Part shown: positions 31,601 to 41,112 of the stretch, piece after piece
How positions within the stretch are numbered: position 1 is the first letter of the stretch
Layout of the letters: each line of letters begins with the position of its first letter
Origin: Coprinellus micaceus
Taxonomy: Eukaryota > Basidiomycota > Agaricomycetes > Agaricales > Psathyrellaceae
Direction: 5' to 3'
Assembly (NCBI GenBank): GCA_951394405.1
Contig: OX596346.1
Location: 434,001-498,000 of the forward strand
DNA: 64,000 bases
Program-made: the position numbers and the translations under genes
The notes under the pieces: generated by a model
What the model was told of the DNA's origin: nothing
Databases searched by the model: none
The model's input: only the letters and a program-made list of their open reading frames with translations

Positions 31601-33451
31601 GAAGTCGTTCCCCATGTATTCCCCTCCTTTGTCATCACGGAGTTCCTTGACCTTTGTGCCGAGCTTTCGCTCACTCTTGGCAACAAAGTCTTTGAAGGCT
31701 TGGAATGCGTCACTCTTGTGTTTCAGGAGGGTGACCTCCTTGAACCGTGAGTGGTCATCAATGAATGTGATCCAGTATCGATAGCCAATTGGTGTCTGTA
31801 CAGCGAGGGGTCCATGGAGGTCCGAGTGTATCCGTCCAAGGAGCTCTGTTGAGCGATTTGCTGATAGTTTTGGGAATGGATCCCGATGTTGCTTCCCTGC
31901 AATGCAGTGTTCGCAGGTGTCATTGAGTTGCGTGCCCTCTTTCACCAGGATGCCAGTGGCCAAGTCTTGGCGCATAAGCGTCTCCAGACGGTCCTTCCCA
32001 ATGTGCCCTAACCTCTGATGTAATAGTTCCTTCTCGATCTTGGAGATGTAGGCTGCCTCCGTCTCCGTGTTCTCGAGCGTTGTCCCATTGAGAGAGCCAA
32101 CAGTTCCGTCGATGGTAGCTGTTAGGAGCAGCTCGCCATTCTTGAAGAAGTCAAGCGAGTCTCCTTCAATTACGACGCGCATTTTGCTCTTCTTAACAAC
32201 GGAGAGGATCGAGAATAGGTTATTGCGAAGTGCGGGAACATATAGTACATCGTTGAATATCACAGTTTGGCCAACTTTTCCGTATATACGAGGCGTGAAA
32301 CGTACTTCCCCCTTTCCTGTAGCCCAGACGATCTCGTTGTTGGCGAGAGACACAGCAATTTTCACCGCAATCATGTTACGGATCCACTTGCGATTGGGTG
32401 TCATATGTGAGGTTGCACCTGAGTCTGGGTTCCAGGAAGTATTAGTGGGGTTGTTACGAGCTCGACGGATAAGGGGACTTGCGATGTGGGAAACAGTGGC
32501 CATCATGACGCTCTCCTCAGCAGTCGCTGCTGTGGTAGGTGTCTCAGCGATCTTGGCCTTCTGGGAGTTCTGGACATGGCAGTCCTTGTCCTCATGCGTG
32601 TTCTGCCAACCGTGGACCTTGCACCTGTACTTCGCCTTCTTCTTCGGGGCAGCTGTAGCTACCTGAAGAGCGGCGGACGTCCCCTCAGCAAGCTGAGTGT
32701 TGCGAGCGAGGGAGTCGGCCTTGCGAAGGTGATCGAGGACTTCAAGGGGATTGTCATCCCCAGTGGAGATGTGGTTGAGCGTATTGCAGAGGATGGTGTC
32801 ATCCTTGCCAAGACCAATGGGGATCATGCTGACCGCAAGATCGCGCGCGAGATGAGCAGCTGTGTATCCTTCCTCGAAAGCAGAGGGCGTAAGGAGTTCA
32901 CTTGCTCCCCGACTGGTGGATTGAATCGTCGTCGTTGCTCCGTCCGATGTCGTTTGGGAGGAGATGGTGACAGACCGTGTCGTCTCTGCAAGGTATTCTG
33001 CTCCTTGCGGGAGGAGTGCGGTGAGACGTGAGGCGTGCGCCATGCAACGCGATCCGAAGTCGGAGTAGGTCTCCTTCTCAAAGCCCGAGGACCTCATGCG
33101 AAGTGCCATCATCTCCTGAAGGACACTGATGCGAGAGCCAGAAGTCTTGGGCTGGTAGGTTTCCAAGAGCTTCTCCCAGATAGCAGCGATGTCGGTGACT
33201 TGGATGCCAGAGAGGACGGTCTCGAGTTGGGAGTGGTCGAGAGTAGACCGGACGTAGCCGATGAGCTTGGAGCGGCGACTGGCATAGTCGGACTTGACCT
33301 TGTCGTCGGCATTGCTCCCAGGTTTTTTCTCTTCCCCAGTGAGGATGCCGTAGGCGTTGAGGTCGAAGGCCTTGTTCTCGACAGTGAACTTCCACTGCTG
33401 CACAGTGTAGGCCGTGAGCATGATGGGCGAGGACGTAGTGGTAGAGTCCAT
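28625..33451 (-). CDS. Copia gag-pol polyprotein, 1608 residues, intact
   Basis: One open frame encodes all domains, numbered approximately from the chosen start. Gag comes first, with a zinc-binding CKVHGWQNTHEDKDC; protease DSGATSH at about 345. Integrase has an HQRLGH...CEHC zinc finger at about 480-510 and a catalytic core with Asp (RIHSDLHGP), Asp (LRDDKGGEY) and Glu (QQNGVSERLNRT) at about 540, 610 and 645. A Pro-rich and then acidic linker (EDEDEDEDDDEDD) follows. Reverse transcriptase contains GSRWVFLIKRKADGTIDRYK at about 1120 and the VFVDDI active site at about 1285. RNase H has SDADHAGCLDTRRSTSG at about 1460 and DSSTEAEY at about 1500. An upstream ATG at 33556 would add 35 hydrophobic residues; I chose 33451 (MDSTTTSS) as a typical gag start. 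No frameshift separates gag from pol. Confidence 0.95.
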   Translation of the reverse strand: MDSTTTSSPIMLTAYTVQQWKFTVENKAFDLNAYGILTGEEKKPGSNADDKVKSDYASRRSKLIGYVRSTLDHSQLETVLSGIQVTDIAAIWEKLLETYQPKTSGSRISVLQEMMALRMRSSGFEKETYSDFGSRCMAHASRLTALLPQGAEYLAETTRSVTISSQTTSDGATTTIQSTSRGASELLTPSAFEEGYTAAHLARDLAVSMIPIGLGKDDTILCNTLNHISTGDDNPLEVLDHLRKADSLARNTQLAEGTSAALQVATAAPKKKAKYRCKVHGWQNTHEDKDCHVQNSQKAKIAETPTTAATAEESVMMATVSHIASPLIRRARNNPTNTSWNPDSGATSHMTPNRKWIRNMIAVKIAVSLANNEIVWATGKGEVRFTPRIYGKVGQTVIFNDVLYVPALRNNLFSILSVVKKSKMRVVIEGDSLDFFKNGELLLTATIDGTVGSLNGTTLENTETEAAYISKIEKELLHQRLGHIGKDRLETLMRQDLATGILVKEGTQLNDTCEHCIAGKQHRDPFPKLSANRSTELLGRIHSDLHGPLAVQTPIGYRYWITFIDDHSRFKEVTLLKHKSDAFQAFKDFVAKSERKLGTKVKELRDDKGGEYMGNDFIQWCKGLGIARQHTVKATPQQNGVSERLNRTLTEGVIAMLNQARLPMMFWGAAVLYYTDILNATPSSTLSNTTSYEVWHRAKPDLSMHRVFGCRVYVHVLRKDRKNLQSHTEPCVFIGFEPGYKGWKCYNPVTKKITISRDVIFAESTFPGLSTVGNEQAYTPIGIRDIWPDADLEPENPPLAPPHAPIAPPPPPHDHPDDGSDESDNDDDGDQAAPRTPERPPKTEPKTPATQQPSVHPSIPPTPTKRDPSSTPSTKQLLPIPALFPGLPAPAEDGPMFPELPPPAPVAPPAPAQKRTRPPPPPPRESIPHKAKVPKAPPLVAQSSRPVRKTATTVKDYQLASGKGRRGTIPVARREGGEHVADRGGAQRNNQLPETEDEDEDEDDDEDDKPVQPIAAEDFDLDDEPVDMEDALRATSILDSLISLYHVPLEETLTLDQGMEMAFYMAQDKALGAATRRPGDAPRTHWEAFAGPDGEHWQTAAQVEIDALTTNGTWELVELPEGRKVVGSRWVFLIKRKADGTIDRYKARLVAKGYSQMPGVDYDQTWAPASRLTSIRAIFAQAAMEGHFIETIDVDNAYLNGTIEEQYEVYMEQAPGFEIKNPDAKGRRWVCRLKKGLYGLKQSGRLWYQKLASELEAIGFTQIKSDPAIYVWEMDGTHIVVPVFVDDITITSKSQEKIQWLKDSLAKVFKIKDLGPTSYLLGIKVDYDRENRVMRLSQTQYILDMLAQFKMEDCYPVGTPMDPGSGATLTKYIPNKADDEMMKNVPYMNAIGALIYLMIATRPDIAYAVAKLAQYNSNPGPMHWKAVKHLFRYLKGTKDLKLTYRNNGSKMSSELFQAYSDADHAGCLDTRRSTSGFVIKMGSGAVSWSAKKQSTVADSSTEAEYVSASSAGRDIIWMRTLLKELGHDVSTPSPLMVDNQSALKVLRNPELHSRMKHIDIKMHWIRDAIKRGDITVHFLSTTDMIANIFTKPLPKPAIECHRLALGLE

Positions 33452-34026
33452 GATGGTAGGTGATGAAGAATGGGAGAGGATAAAATGATAGGTACGAAAC
33501 GATAAGAGATAGGTGATAGGTAAAGTGCCCGTGATTTTGTAGGTAAAACGGACCAATACGTAGATATCCTAAAAAGGAGTTGAAGTTTTACACTAAGATC
33601 CGCAGAGGGAACCCTGCTGTCACTTTGAGTACCGGTTACTGAAAGCGTTTGGATGGAGGGAGCGCTACCGTTGCGTCGTTTCCCCAGTCCAACTGAATCA
33701 GGCCTCTCAAAGAAGGATCGCTACTCTAATTCCGTAGACGGTAAGCGTCTGTGGACTTCCTGATAGCTTCTTTCCCGTAGTGGGAACGCTTGCCGCGGGG
33801 TAGAAGGTGGTAATGGAAGTTGATACGTACTCCTGAGTATCAGGAGGGGTAGTGGAATGTAAGTAGCGAAACGTAAATAGCGAAAATGAAGATAGTGAAA
33901 ATGTGAAGGGAGATAGGCTTCAGGTGGAGATATCACACGAGAAGAGGCCGTAGGCTATGGGCGATCGAGGGGCAGTGGAGCGGTTACCGCGGTGTCTGAT
34001 AACGGATGGCGTGATCAGAGGAGCCC

Positions 34027-34038
34027 GGGGCTCATAAC
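34027..34038 (-). promoter_or_regulatory. Copia primer-binding site, complementary to the anticodon-loop half of initiator tRNA-Met
   Basis: Next to the 5' LTR the plus strand reads GGGGCTCATAAC. GGGCTCATAA is the anticodon stem-loop of initiator tRNA-Met (CAT anticodon). The minus-strand RNA is therefore complementary to the 3' end of a tRNA cut in the anticodon loop, not to a CCA end. Half-tRNA priming of this kind is established for Drosophila copia. Confidence 0.75.
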
Positions 34039-34039
34039 T

Positions 34040-34422
34040 TGTAGAACGATGCAAGTATGACCCACTGTAAGTGGGGAGAGTTCGATGTTAGATTGGAAGT
34101 AAGTAGGGTATACAAGATACGCACCTGTAAGTGGGGAGAGTTCGATGGGAACTCACCCACTTACAGTGTGGACTATATACTGTGGAGAACAATAGATAAC
34201 CTATATACGGAACAATAGGAAAGAACAATAGACGTTCCATAAGTAGAGAACAATAGCAGTGAATGGAGATAAGGTGGAGATAAGAGAACAATAAGTGCGA
34301 GTATAATGGGAATAATACAAGGTGGTTGTTGTTCTCTGTAGAACAATAGAAGATAAGTAAAACGTTCGAAATAGAGGTATTCTTTGTAGAGATAGAGTTG
34401 ACATGAGCATTGTCTTCCAACA
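34040..34422 (-). repeat. 5' LTR of the copia element
   Basis: 383 bp, same sequence as 28215-28597. It should carry the promoter for the minus-strand gag-pol transcript, with 588 bp between its inner end and the chosen start codon. Confidence 0.95.
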
Positions 34423-34427
34423 CCGCC

Positions 34428-34913
34428 TCGCCAGCTTTCTCTACCACCTCACACCCTCTTCCGCATCCACCCTCGAACCCCTCACATATCTTGACACCGA
34501 CTGAGACTGTACCCAGTCTCACCAAGCCGAGTCCTTCATCATCCGAACCAGAACCCCGCTCCCAGGTCATTCGGACGCCATCTCCTCGTGTCGTATGGTC
34601 AGAGGAACCGTTGCAGGAGGCTTCATCACACTCTGAACCTCCCTCATCTGGTCGATGTCTGCCCGACCATCGCGACTTCTCATCCCTGCGGTCAGATTCA
34701 CGTTCCAGCCCGTGGGTGAGTATCCACCGTAGGACCTCTCGAAACCGATACCGTAGACAACCCCGCTCCGACTTCACTCGACCTCCCCGTTTGACACCTT
34801 CCCACTTTTCATGCCGACGATTCACACAACCGCTATGTCCTTGCATTTTCTCCCACATTCACGATCCGAGTACTTTCTGGACATTCAATGATTGGAGGAC
34901 ACGAGTTTGGTGA
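34428..34913 (+). CDS. Pol-less element ORF, C-terminal 161 residues
   Basis: Continues the frame of 27405-28214 exactly once the copia element and one CCGCC are removed: NNNPA joins SPAFSTTSHPLPHPPS. The segment is Ser/Pro-rich and then strongly basic (SIHRRTSRNRYRRQPRSDF), ending FNDWRTRVW and a stop at 34913. The basic region could bind nucleic acid, as expected of a gag-like protein, but this is inference. Confidence 0.6.
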   Translation, partial: SPAFSTTSHPLPHPPSNPSHILTPTETVPSLTKPSPSSSEPEPRSQVIRTPSPRVVWSEEPLQEASSHSEPPSSGRCLPDHRDFSSLRSDSRSSPWVSIHRRTSRNRYRRQPRSDFTRPPRLTPSHFSCRRFTQPLCPCIFSHIHDPSTFWTFNDWRTRVW

Positions 34914-34934
34914 CGCAACGAGGGCGTTGCTACA

Positions 34935-34950
34935 AGAGGGGGTGGGCACA
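34935..34950 (+). promoter_or_regulatory. Polypurine tract of the pol-less element
   Basis: AAGAGGGGGTGGGCACA ends directly at the 3' LTR. Confidence 0.75.
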
Positions 34951-35154
34951 TGTGCCAGGGCGCTTAGGCGCCCAGCACAGCCAGCGTCGCTATAGATTAG
35001 ATTAGATTATGATATCTGATGTAGATGCCAGCAGTGTACGGAACCAATATCACTCCTTGCCCTCGACGCTATACCGAGGTGCCCAGCCAGCGTCGCCCAG
35101 CGCACCAGCCTGACCAGCGAGCCCGCCCGAGTAGGTCCACTCTGGACTACTCCA
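34951..35154 (+). repeat. 3' LTR of the pol-less element
   Basis: 204 bp, near-identical to 26879-27082, followed by CCGT and the rest of SOD-F exon 1. Confidence 0.9.
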
Positions 35155-36322
35155 CCGTCTAACCTCTGACTTACGTCAACGATTCCTCCGAGACCTACAA
35201 AGCCAACGGGTCACGACTCTCCACCACACCAAGTGCCGTCACACTTAGGTCGACGCCCTCAACGCCCCTGAGGCTGCGTACACGAAGGTCACCACCGCCT
35301 AGGATAGGATCTTAATCCAAGCGCCGTTGAACTTCAACGCAAGCGGTGAGTAGCGAATCCTCGTTGGGAGGGGAGATGGATATCTAATCCGCATCATTGC
35401 CTGCTTTAAGCCGGTCCCCGTTCTCCAGCCTCTCTTGCCCTCCTCCTCCTCACCTACCCTCACCCGATCATGTCTCTGCGACTCGCACCGTCAGCTAACT
35501 CCCTCAACCCCTATAGCCGACTCTCCTTTCGCCCGTGCCGAACCGACCGGCTCGGCTACTCCCTTGCAGGCCACGTCAACCACACCCTCTTCAGGGTGAA
35601 CATCGCGCCCTCCACCGCCTCTAACAAGCGAGCTGGTGGTGTCCTCAATGACGGCAGCCTCAAGCAGGGTACCGACGTCGCCTTTGGTTCACTCGATAAC
35701 CTCGCGAAGGAGTTTGATGTGGCTACTCAGGGTATTCAGGGTTCTGGAGCGGGGTGGCTTGTAAGTTTTCTTCTAGGCACAGCGCGAGTGCGGAGGTGTG
35801 AAGAATAGAATGCTAACGTACAGCATAGGGATGAAACACCTAAACTAAGCGCGTCAAGGTCGCCACCACCGCCGACCAGGACACCCTATCCAGCCTCGTC
35901 CCCATCATCGGCGGGCACACGTTCTATCTTCGGTACTTGGACGTCAAAGCCGACGTGAGTTACCCTTCCATCCTGCCTCGCTTCTCCCCCTTCGTTTCGT
36001 AGTCGATACTGAGCGCTCCATCGCACATACCACTATATCACCACTTCCGCTCGACTCTACCATGCTGAACCCTGCGTGCTTCCTCTTCGCGCCTACATTC
36101 GCAGTCTCTCCTTGATTTTCTCACTCTGTTCACCCCCTTTTTTGTTTACTGTCTCGCACGCCCCTTCGGTCGCCTGTTCCCCTATCCTACTTCCTTCTCG
36201 TCGCCCTCAGTCTATGCCAATATCTCCTATTTTTCTAGTACCTCGCCGTCATCTGAAATGCCACCAACTTCCAGGAGGGTGAGACTCGCTACCTCGAGGA
36301 GTCCGGCGCTTCCGAGTTGTCT

Positions 36323-38814
36323 GCAGCCTCTCATGATTGACGCTTGGCCCGGGTGATATAGCTATCTTTGGGCATAGCTGTAGGCTCGGTGAGCCTTTGC
36401 GGGTGTGAAGCGGAAGAATTCAGCGAAGCCACGAGGGGCTATACGAAAGGGATGGAACGGAGTAAAGTGTCTCGGGACGACGCACTATGAACTTGGTATT
36501 CCGTTCGTTGTGGGGTTGGGACTTGAACCGAGTGAGTCCCGTTTGATGCGGACTTGCCGGATTGCCTTGGTGGCGTACTCCCTCAGATGCTGCGTGCCAA
36601 CCTTTCTCCTTTTCGCCTCCTCTTTTCCGTTTTCCTGTCGTTTTCTATTACTTCTCGATGGTTCGCCCGCGCCCTTGCTTCGGCATTACGCCACGCGCCC
36701 CATCACTCATAACGGACATACATGCGACTGGTGCGCACGTTCCTGGGGCCTTGATCGTCAGTCGTGCACAGTCCCCCGATAATCATGGAGCCCATACGAC
36801 GGTGATTCTGTATATTCCCGATCTCCGTCAAGACGGAACTGGGGATAGACAGCTAGCATGGGCATGGATCAAGACAACGGGTTTACTCAAGGGGAGGTGA
36901 TGCCAGCCATGTCCCAGCGCAGTTGCTTCATCACTCGACTCCTCCCTCGCTCCTTGCACTGTTGAGCGATGCATCCCTTGCACTCTTTCGATCGCGGGAT
37001 CGACGTCCACTACCTGGTTCTTGGCGTTGGCTGTCCCAACTCCCCATGTTGCTGGAGTTATGGCCAGGGATTTTGGTTCTGGGGATCGGAGAGTTACATC
37101 TCTGGCGTATTCACATACAACGCTTGGGTGTCGCAGCTCAGCCTGGCTCGTCTCCTTCTTTCGAACTGGCATGTGTCCGTTCTCTTTCGTTTCGGCCCGA
37201 CTTTTCATACGTTCTGCCCACTCCCTAGCTCACTCTCGAGTCAGAACATCCGCCATATACGGGGTTGTGCGTTTTGTCTGGGCGTTCTCATCCCAAATGT
37301 GAGTGCGAAAACTGAGGCTCGCAGACGAAGAGGTAGACGAGCTAGCAATGCGTTCACTCGGATTTGGCCTCAATGCCTCGCTCAATTCCCCCCGTTGACT
37401 TTCAGAAATGGCTGTGCTACTGGGATTCGGGTGTGGGAACTAATGCTTCCCTCCTCGTTACCTATGGGCCCGATTTCGAGCCGTCACCGCGATCCTCCAG
37501 TGGGGAATAATTTCCTGACCTATCGTGACTGCCTGCTCGTACCGCTCTCTGGGTGGAACTGACAGTGTGTTTCCTGAGTTTTTTCTCAACATCTATTTGG
37601 ATGCACTGATCTCCGAGACCCCCTCATCTCTTCCCTGTGGTGATTCCTAGACGCTCTCGTTGGGCGCCCATTTCACCTATGTGGCTTGAGCCGTCCTGGG
37701 TACGTGTCGCGGCAACAAGTTGTATATATATGCGTGGCCAACCTTTCCGTGTTGAGGGAGAAGGAGATTGGGTGCCCATTGCCTTTGGGTATTCTTGTCA
37801 GTACGGCCCATGATGTGCCAAGTCGTTCAGTGGAAGTATGGGAATGCCGCGTTTTCCCCTTTGGTCGATGGATGCCGCGCGGTTGAATGGCTCGACCTTT
37901 CCACCACCTGCTTTGGTCCGTCTCTCTCCTTTAACCTACAGGTTTCCCTCGACCCTTTCCCAGGAGGACATCGCCTGAAGTTCTACCTACCTGTCGTGTT
38001 GGGCGCCCCACGCGGGTCGTCCGAATGTGTTGCCGAACGCCCCATCCCCCGAGACAATATGGCCTTGGGTTGAATATACCCGCCTTGTACGCCAATTCCG
38101 TTCGAGTCAAGTGGGATGCGCCTCCCCGCAATCAACGTCCCATCACATAGCTGAGGTGTTCATGGGTCGCAGGAACCTATCAGAGAAGATCTGTGAGTTC
38201 CTGTTGGGCAAGTATCTAGGAGAAGGGAAGAGGCCTTGTCTTCTATTGACATTCAGCCTCGAAAATGGGGCCTAATCGAAGCGGGAAGATCAGAACATTG
38301 GAGATTGTGGTCCAAGGCAGTGTGTCCTCACTTCGCTTACCCTGAATTCCGAGCCCATCCTCCCAGTAGGATCTCCTTTGCGTCTCTCCTTTATGGGGCT
38401 GAGGCCTCTATGCCAGGCATGGTCTAGACGGAGTGCCAGAGCACGTAGATCTTGGGACAGGCACTGATCGCATTCACCTTCGGGGTTGAATCTGTGATAT
38501 ATTGCGGGCCTAAGTGGACTTCGAAGGCACCCCGCACATCATTATTGAATTGTCCCATCTGGTCAAAGGTGAGCACATCTCCCTACCGGTGCGCGCTGAC
38601 GGGTGGCTCCGCCACATTCTTGAGACATGAGAGGTACTGTCTTCCTGTTAACTGTTCCACTCCGTGCTATCGACACCGTGTCTAGGCGTGCACTTACTGC
38701 ACTGGACCATCACTGAGCAAATTAGCCGGCGCCTGGCCATTGCCGCATAACCATCACCCATGGGTGTCCTTTCCAAATCCAGGCCCGAAGCATCTCGGGC
38801 GCTTAGGAGGGGTG
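36323..38814. other. SOD-F 3' flank and long intergenic stretch
   Basis: 2.5 kb with several short open frames (longest about 197 codons at 36969-37562) but no motif, splice pattern or codon signal that I can support. It is longer than the matching interval of most units and only weakly similar to the shared block. Confidence 0.4.
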
Positions 38815-38822
38815 TTATAAGG
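38815..38822 (+). promoter_or_regulatory. TATA-like box of DUF6533 copy 4
   Basis: TTATAAGG lies about 91 bp before the ATG, followed by TCTGGCTCATAGAGA as in copies 1 and 7. Confidence 0.55.
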
Positions 38823-38912
38823 CGAGCGTCTGGCTCATAGAGATCACTTCTGCCTCATATCACCCTTCTTTTGTCTGACCACATCCGACCACCCCCTATT
38901 ACACAAAAGAAG

Positions 38913-41112
38913 ATGACGATGTCAAAGGAACAAATTAAAGCCCTTGCAGATGCCGTCGCTGCGTGGCGGATGCAGGAAGTGCGTGTTTATTCCCTTTGTA
39001 ATTGCAAAAAGGTGGTCACTGACCAGCGATGGTAGTACGTCGCTAGTGCGTACACAGTGCGCACAAGGGAAGCCGTATGCAGAGATTGACCAGGCAATAG
39101 TTCCATTTTCTTGCCTCTACGTGAGCCGACATTTCTATCACTGATTAAGGATCTCCCAATTGATACTGCGAAGGTGTATTATATTTTAACGACCTTAGCG
39201 GAAGAGGTACGTATAACATTCACTCTGCAGGTTGGGCCTCAAGACATTTTGATTGCCAGGCTTTCGTTATTGTGCCCCAAAGGTGGAGTCGAGGCAAGCT
39301 GCTCTACATGAGTATACGCTATGGGATACTGGTTTACGTGGCTCTGCAGCTTACCAGTGCGTCTAAAATAGCCCATGGATTTGGTCACCTTTACTGATGG
39401 CTTAAATCTCCTTGCCAAGGGGACTACAGGAACTATTTCTCGGTGTCGCCAACCGTGAGTTGCCGAATGCTGTGCGCACCGAATACCCCAACTTGTTCAC
39501 AATAAATTCCAAAGGCTTGCAAGGCACTGCTTATTGCCGGCGACGGTGTGTTTCCCCACCCATTTCTAGACTCATGGGGTGCTGATAACGCTTGGAACAG
39601 CGATCCGCTCCGGCACCACCCTAGCATGTGACTGTAAGCCCCGAACGACCGTCCTCCTGTGAATGCGTGCTTGAGCCTCGGCCTGTAGTTTCACTGGCCC
39701 TCTGTCTCGGTGCTCTTCTGCAGGGAAAGCCAATGTACCTTGTTGCAATCGTTATTCTTTCCTGTGTGCGTTGCCCCCATTAGCGCTCTTCGTGTGCTGC
39801 ACAAGTCTGATCATCCATACAACACAGGGTGTTCCCTTTGTCGCCGCGGTGATCAGCATGGTATCAAACATTCAATATGCTGGTGAGTAATGGACGATGC
39901 CAAGTCCTGAGGGTACAACACTCATGAGCACGACGGGCAAAGGGAGGAATGTCTTGCCAGGATCAAGTTAATCTTGACAATGCAAACAGATTTAATCTCT
40001 ACTAAATCCTAGTCTTAATCCTGACACGTGCAAAACTCAATTATATCCACTCAGCATCAGAAGCCAGGAGCCTTCTGATTGGCTGAGGCGTCCGGGATTA
40101 AGACAAGACTAGTCGATTTATCCCAACAGCAGATATCAAGACAGGCATAAATGATTGATCGTTGTAAGTATACCTTCTGTGCATTTCCCTTTCTGCCCGT
40201 AGTGTCACACGTATGCTGTACGCCTTTCCTAAGCGGAGCCAGTTTCCCCCCTGGACGCTGAACTCGGCTACCCTTGCTACATTTCCTCGGCCGAGCAAAT
40301 GTCGGAGCAGACGATCCTTTTTGTTGGCCGCGACGTTTGTTCGTATGCAAACCTGGTAGCAACCACCCGTGAGATACTTTCAAACACCACTGCTGGGGAT
40401 GGGCGGTAGAGAACTGACGTTGAAGCGTAGTTCTAGTTCTGTTGGGTGTGGTCACCCTAGTTTGTCGTTACAAGGGTCACGGTGGTCGCTTGATTCAGGT
40501 CATACGTCGGGACGGAGGCTTTCAATATTTGTCTCTCCTAGGTTGGTCATGCCGGTGTCCTCGTACGCTCCTTGCTATTGACGCTTGCTCAAACGCCATG
40601 TCAAATAGCTCTCAGGATGGCGATCGCAATCACCCGGACCCCTACAGCCATGTCGGTATGGTGCAGCGGACGCCGTCATTTGCGCTGTGCATTGACATTT
40701 AACACAGGTCTCAGAGATGGATAGTAGCCCGGGAATTGTGTGAGTCCTCCAGGTTGTTCTGCCGGGGACGTGTTGCTAACAGGGGCTGGGATTTAGGCTT
40801 CTGGACAGGTGCGCCAGCTGCGGTGCTCGCCCAGTCAACTTCTAACCTCATCACGGCAGGGTAAACGCTATCATTATCCCAGTCCTCGCACAACGACTCC
40901 TCATCAACATGCGCAAGGTAGAATACATCGGCTCCGAGCCCATCGCCTCCAAGCTCCTCTTTGCGCCTCTGGCACCTGGATCGGAGGACGACCTCGAAGG
41001 CGATTATGATTCTCTAGAGATGGCGCAAGTGCCCTCTGATCTGCGTCGTCGAGGGGCTGTGGATGAGATGTCTCAGGTGTGCGGGGATGGAAAGGGGAGT
41101 AACCCTGTCTGA
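38913..41112 (+). pseudogene. DUF6533-type multipass membrane protein, copy 4 (splice loss and 1-bp deletion)
   Basis: Exons by homology: 38913-38978, 39101-39120, exon 3 ending 39206, 39260-39356, 39420-39454, 39515-39545, 39601-39633, 39689-39765, 39828-39882, 40234-40368, 40431-40541, 40609-40655, 40708-40739, 40797-40808, 40860-41112. Outside exon 3 every exon is open and in phase. At the start of exon 3 the acceptor AG reads AT and one base is missing before KVYYILTTLAEE; an AG at 39148-39149 does not restore phase. Intron 9 is about 350 bp instead of about 60 because of an inserted 194-bp hairpin-like sequence. Motifs present include FSLALCLGALLQ, ELGYPCY and GSEDDLEGDYDS. Otherwise well conserved, so the lesion is probably recent. 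Confidence 0.6.
39950..40143. mobile_element. Possible MITE-like insertion in intron 9 of DUF6533 copy 4
   Basis: The intron is about 290 bp longer than in all other copies. The extra piece is AT-rich, bounded by TGTCTTG (39950) and CAAGACA (40137-40143), with an inner imperfect inverted pair AGTCTTAATCC (40011) and GGATTAAGACAAGACT (40095). No target duplication is certain. Confidence 0.35.

Larger units (their letters stand above)
28215..34422 (-). mobile_element. Complete Ty1/copia LTR retrotransposon, 6.2 kb
   Basis: Two 383-bp LTRs that look identical base for base (28215-28597 and 34040-34422), a CCGCC duplication, a primer-binding site, a polypurine tract and one uninterrupted gag-pol frame on the minus strand. 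In the order protease, integrase, reverse transcriptase, RNase H it is Ty1/copia, not Ty3. Identical LTRs mean very recent insertion and possibly an active element. It is nested inside the ORF of the pol-less LTR element. Confidence 0.95.
26879..35154 (+). mobile_element. Pol-less LTR retroelement (TRIM/LARD-like), 2.06 kb without its nested copia
   Basis: Two 204-bp LTRs (26879-27082 and 34951-35154) begin TG and end CA and differ by two bases by my reading. A 4-bp CCGT duplication flanks the element. A primer-binding site starts at 27085 and a polypurine tract ends at 34950. After removing the nested copia and one of its target duplications (28215-34427), the interior is 1655 bp and holds a single 431-residue ORF without protease, reverse transcriptase or integrase motifs. 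The element must therefore be mobilised by enzymes made elsewhere. A solo LTR of the same family lies at 19162. Confidence 0.85.
26864..36322 (+). pseudogene. SOD-F: Fe/Mn superoxide dismutase copy split by nested retroelements
   Basis: ATG 26864 begins MSNT with no mitochondrial presequence, so the gene family encodes a cytosolic-type enzyme. The pol-less LTR element lies between 26878 and 35155, immediately after codon 4. Beyond it, exon 1 is frameshifted. Exon 2 (about 35540-35760) is open with LAGHVNHTLFR, then LGIQ-like GIQGSGAGWL and a GTAAGT donor. Exon 3 (about 35827-35954) has two stops near its start and a deletion removing VDIWEHA, including the Asp and His metal ligands. Exon 4 (about 36238-36322) has a stop after YLAVI. 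The gene carries several lesions independent of the insertion, so its decay does not depend on it. Confidence 0.8.

Noticed and set aside
34088..34858. A 256-residue minus-strand frame across the copia 5' LTR
   Set aside because: Most of it is LTR sequence, the same frame occurs in the other LTR, and the rest is antisense to the pol-less element ORF.
36969..37562. A 197-residue gene downstream of SOD-F
   Set aside because: Composition is that of random reading through non-coding sequence, with no family motif, and overlapping open frames of similar length occur in other phases.
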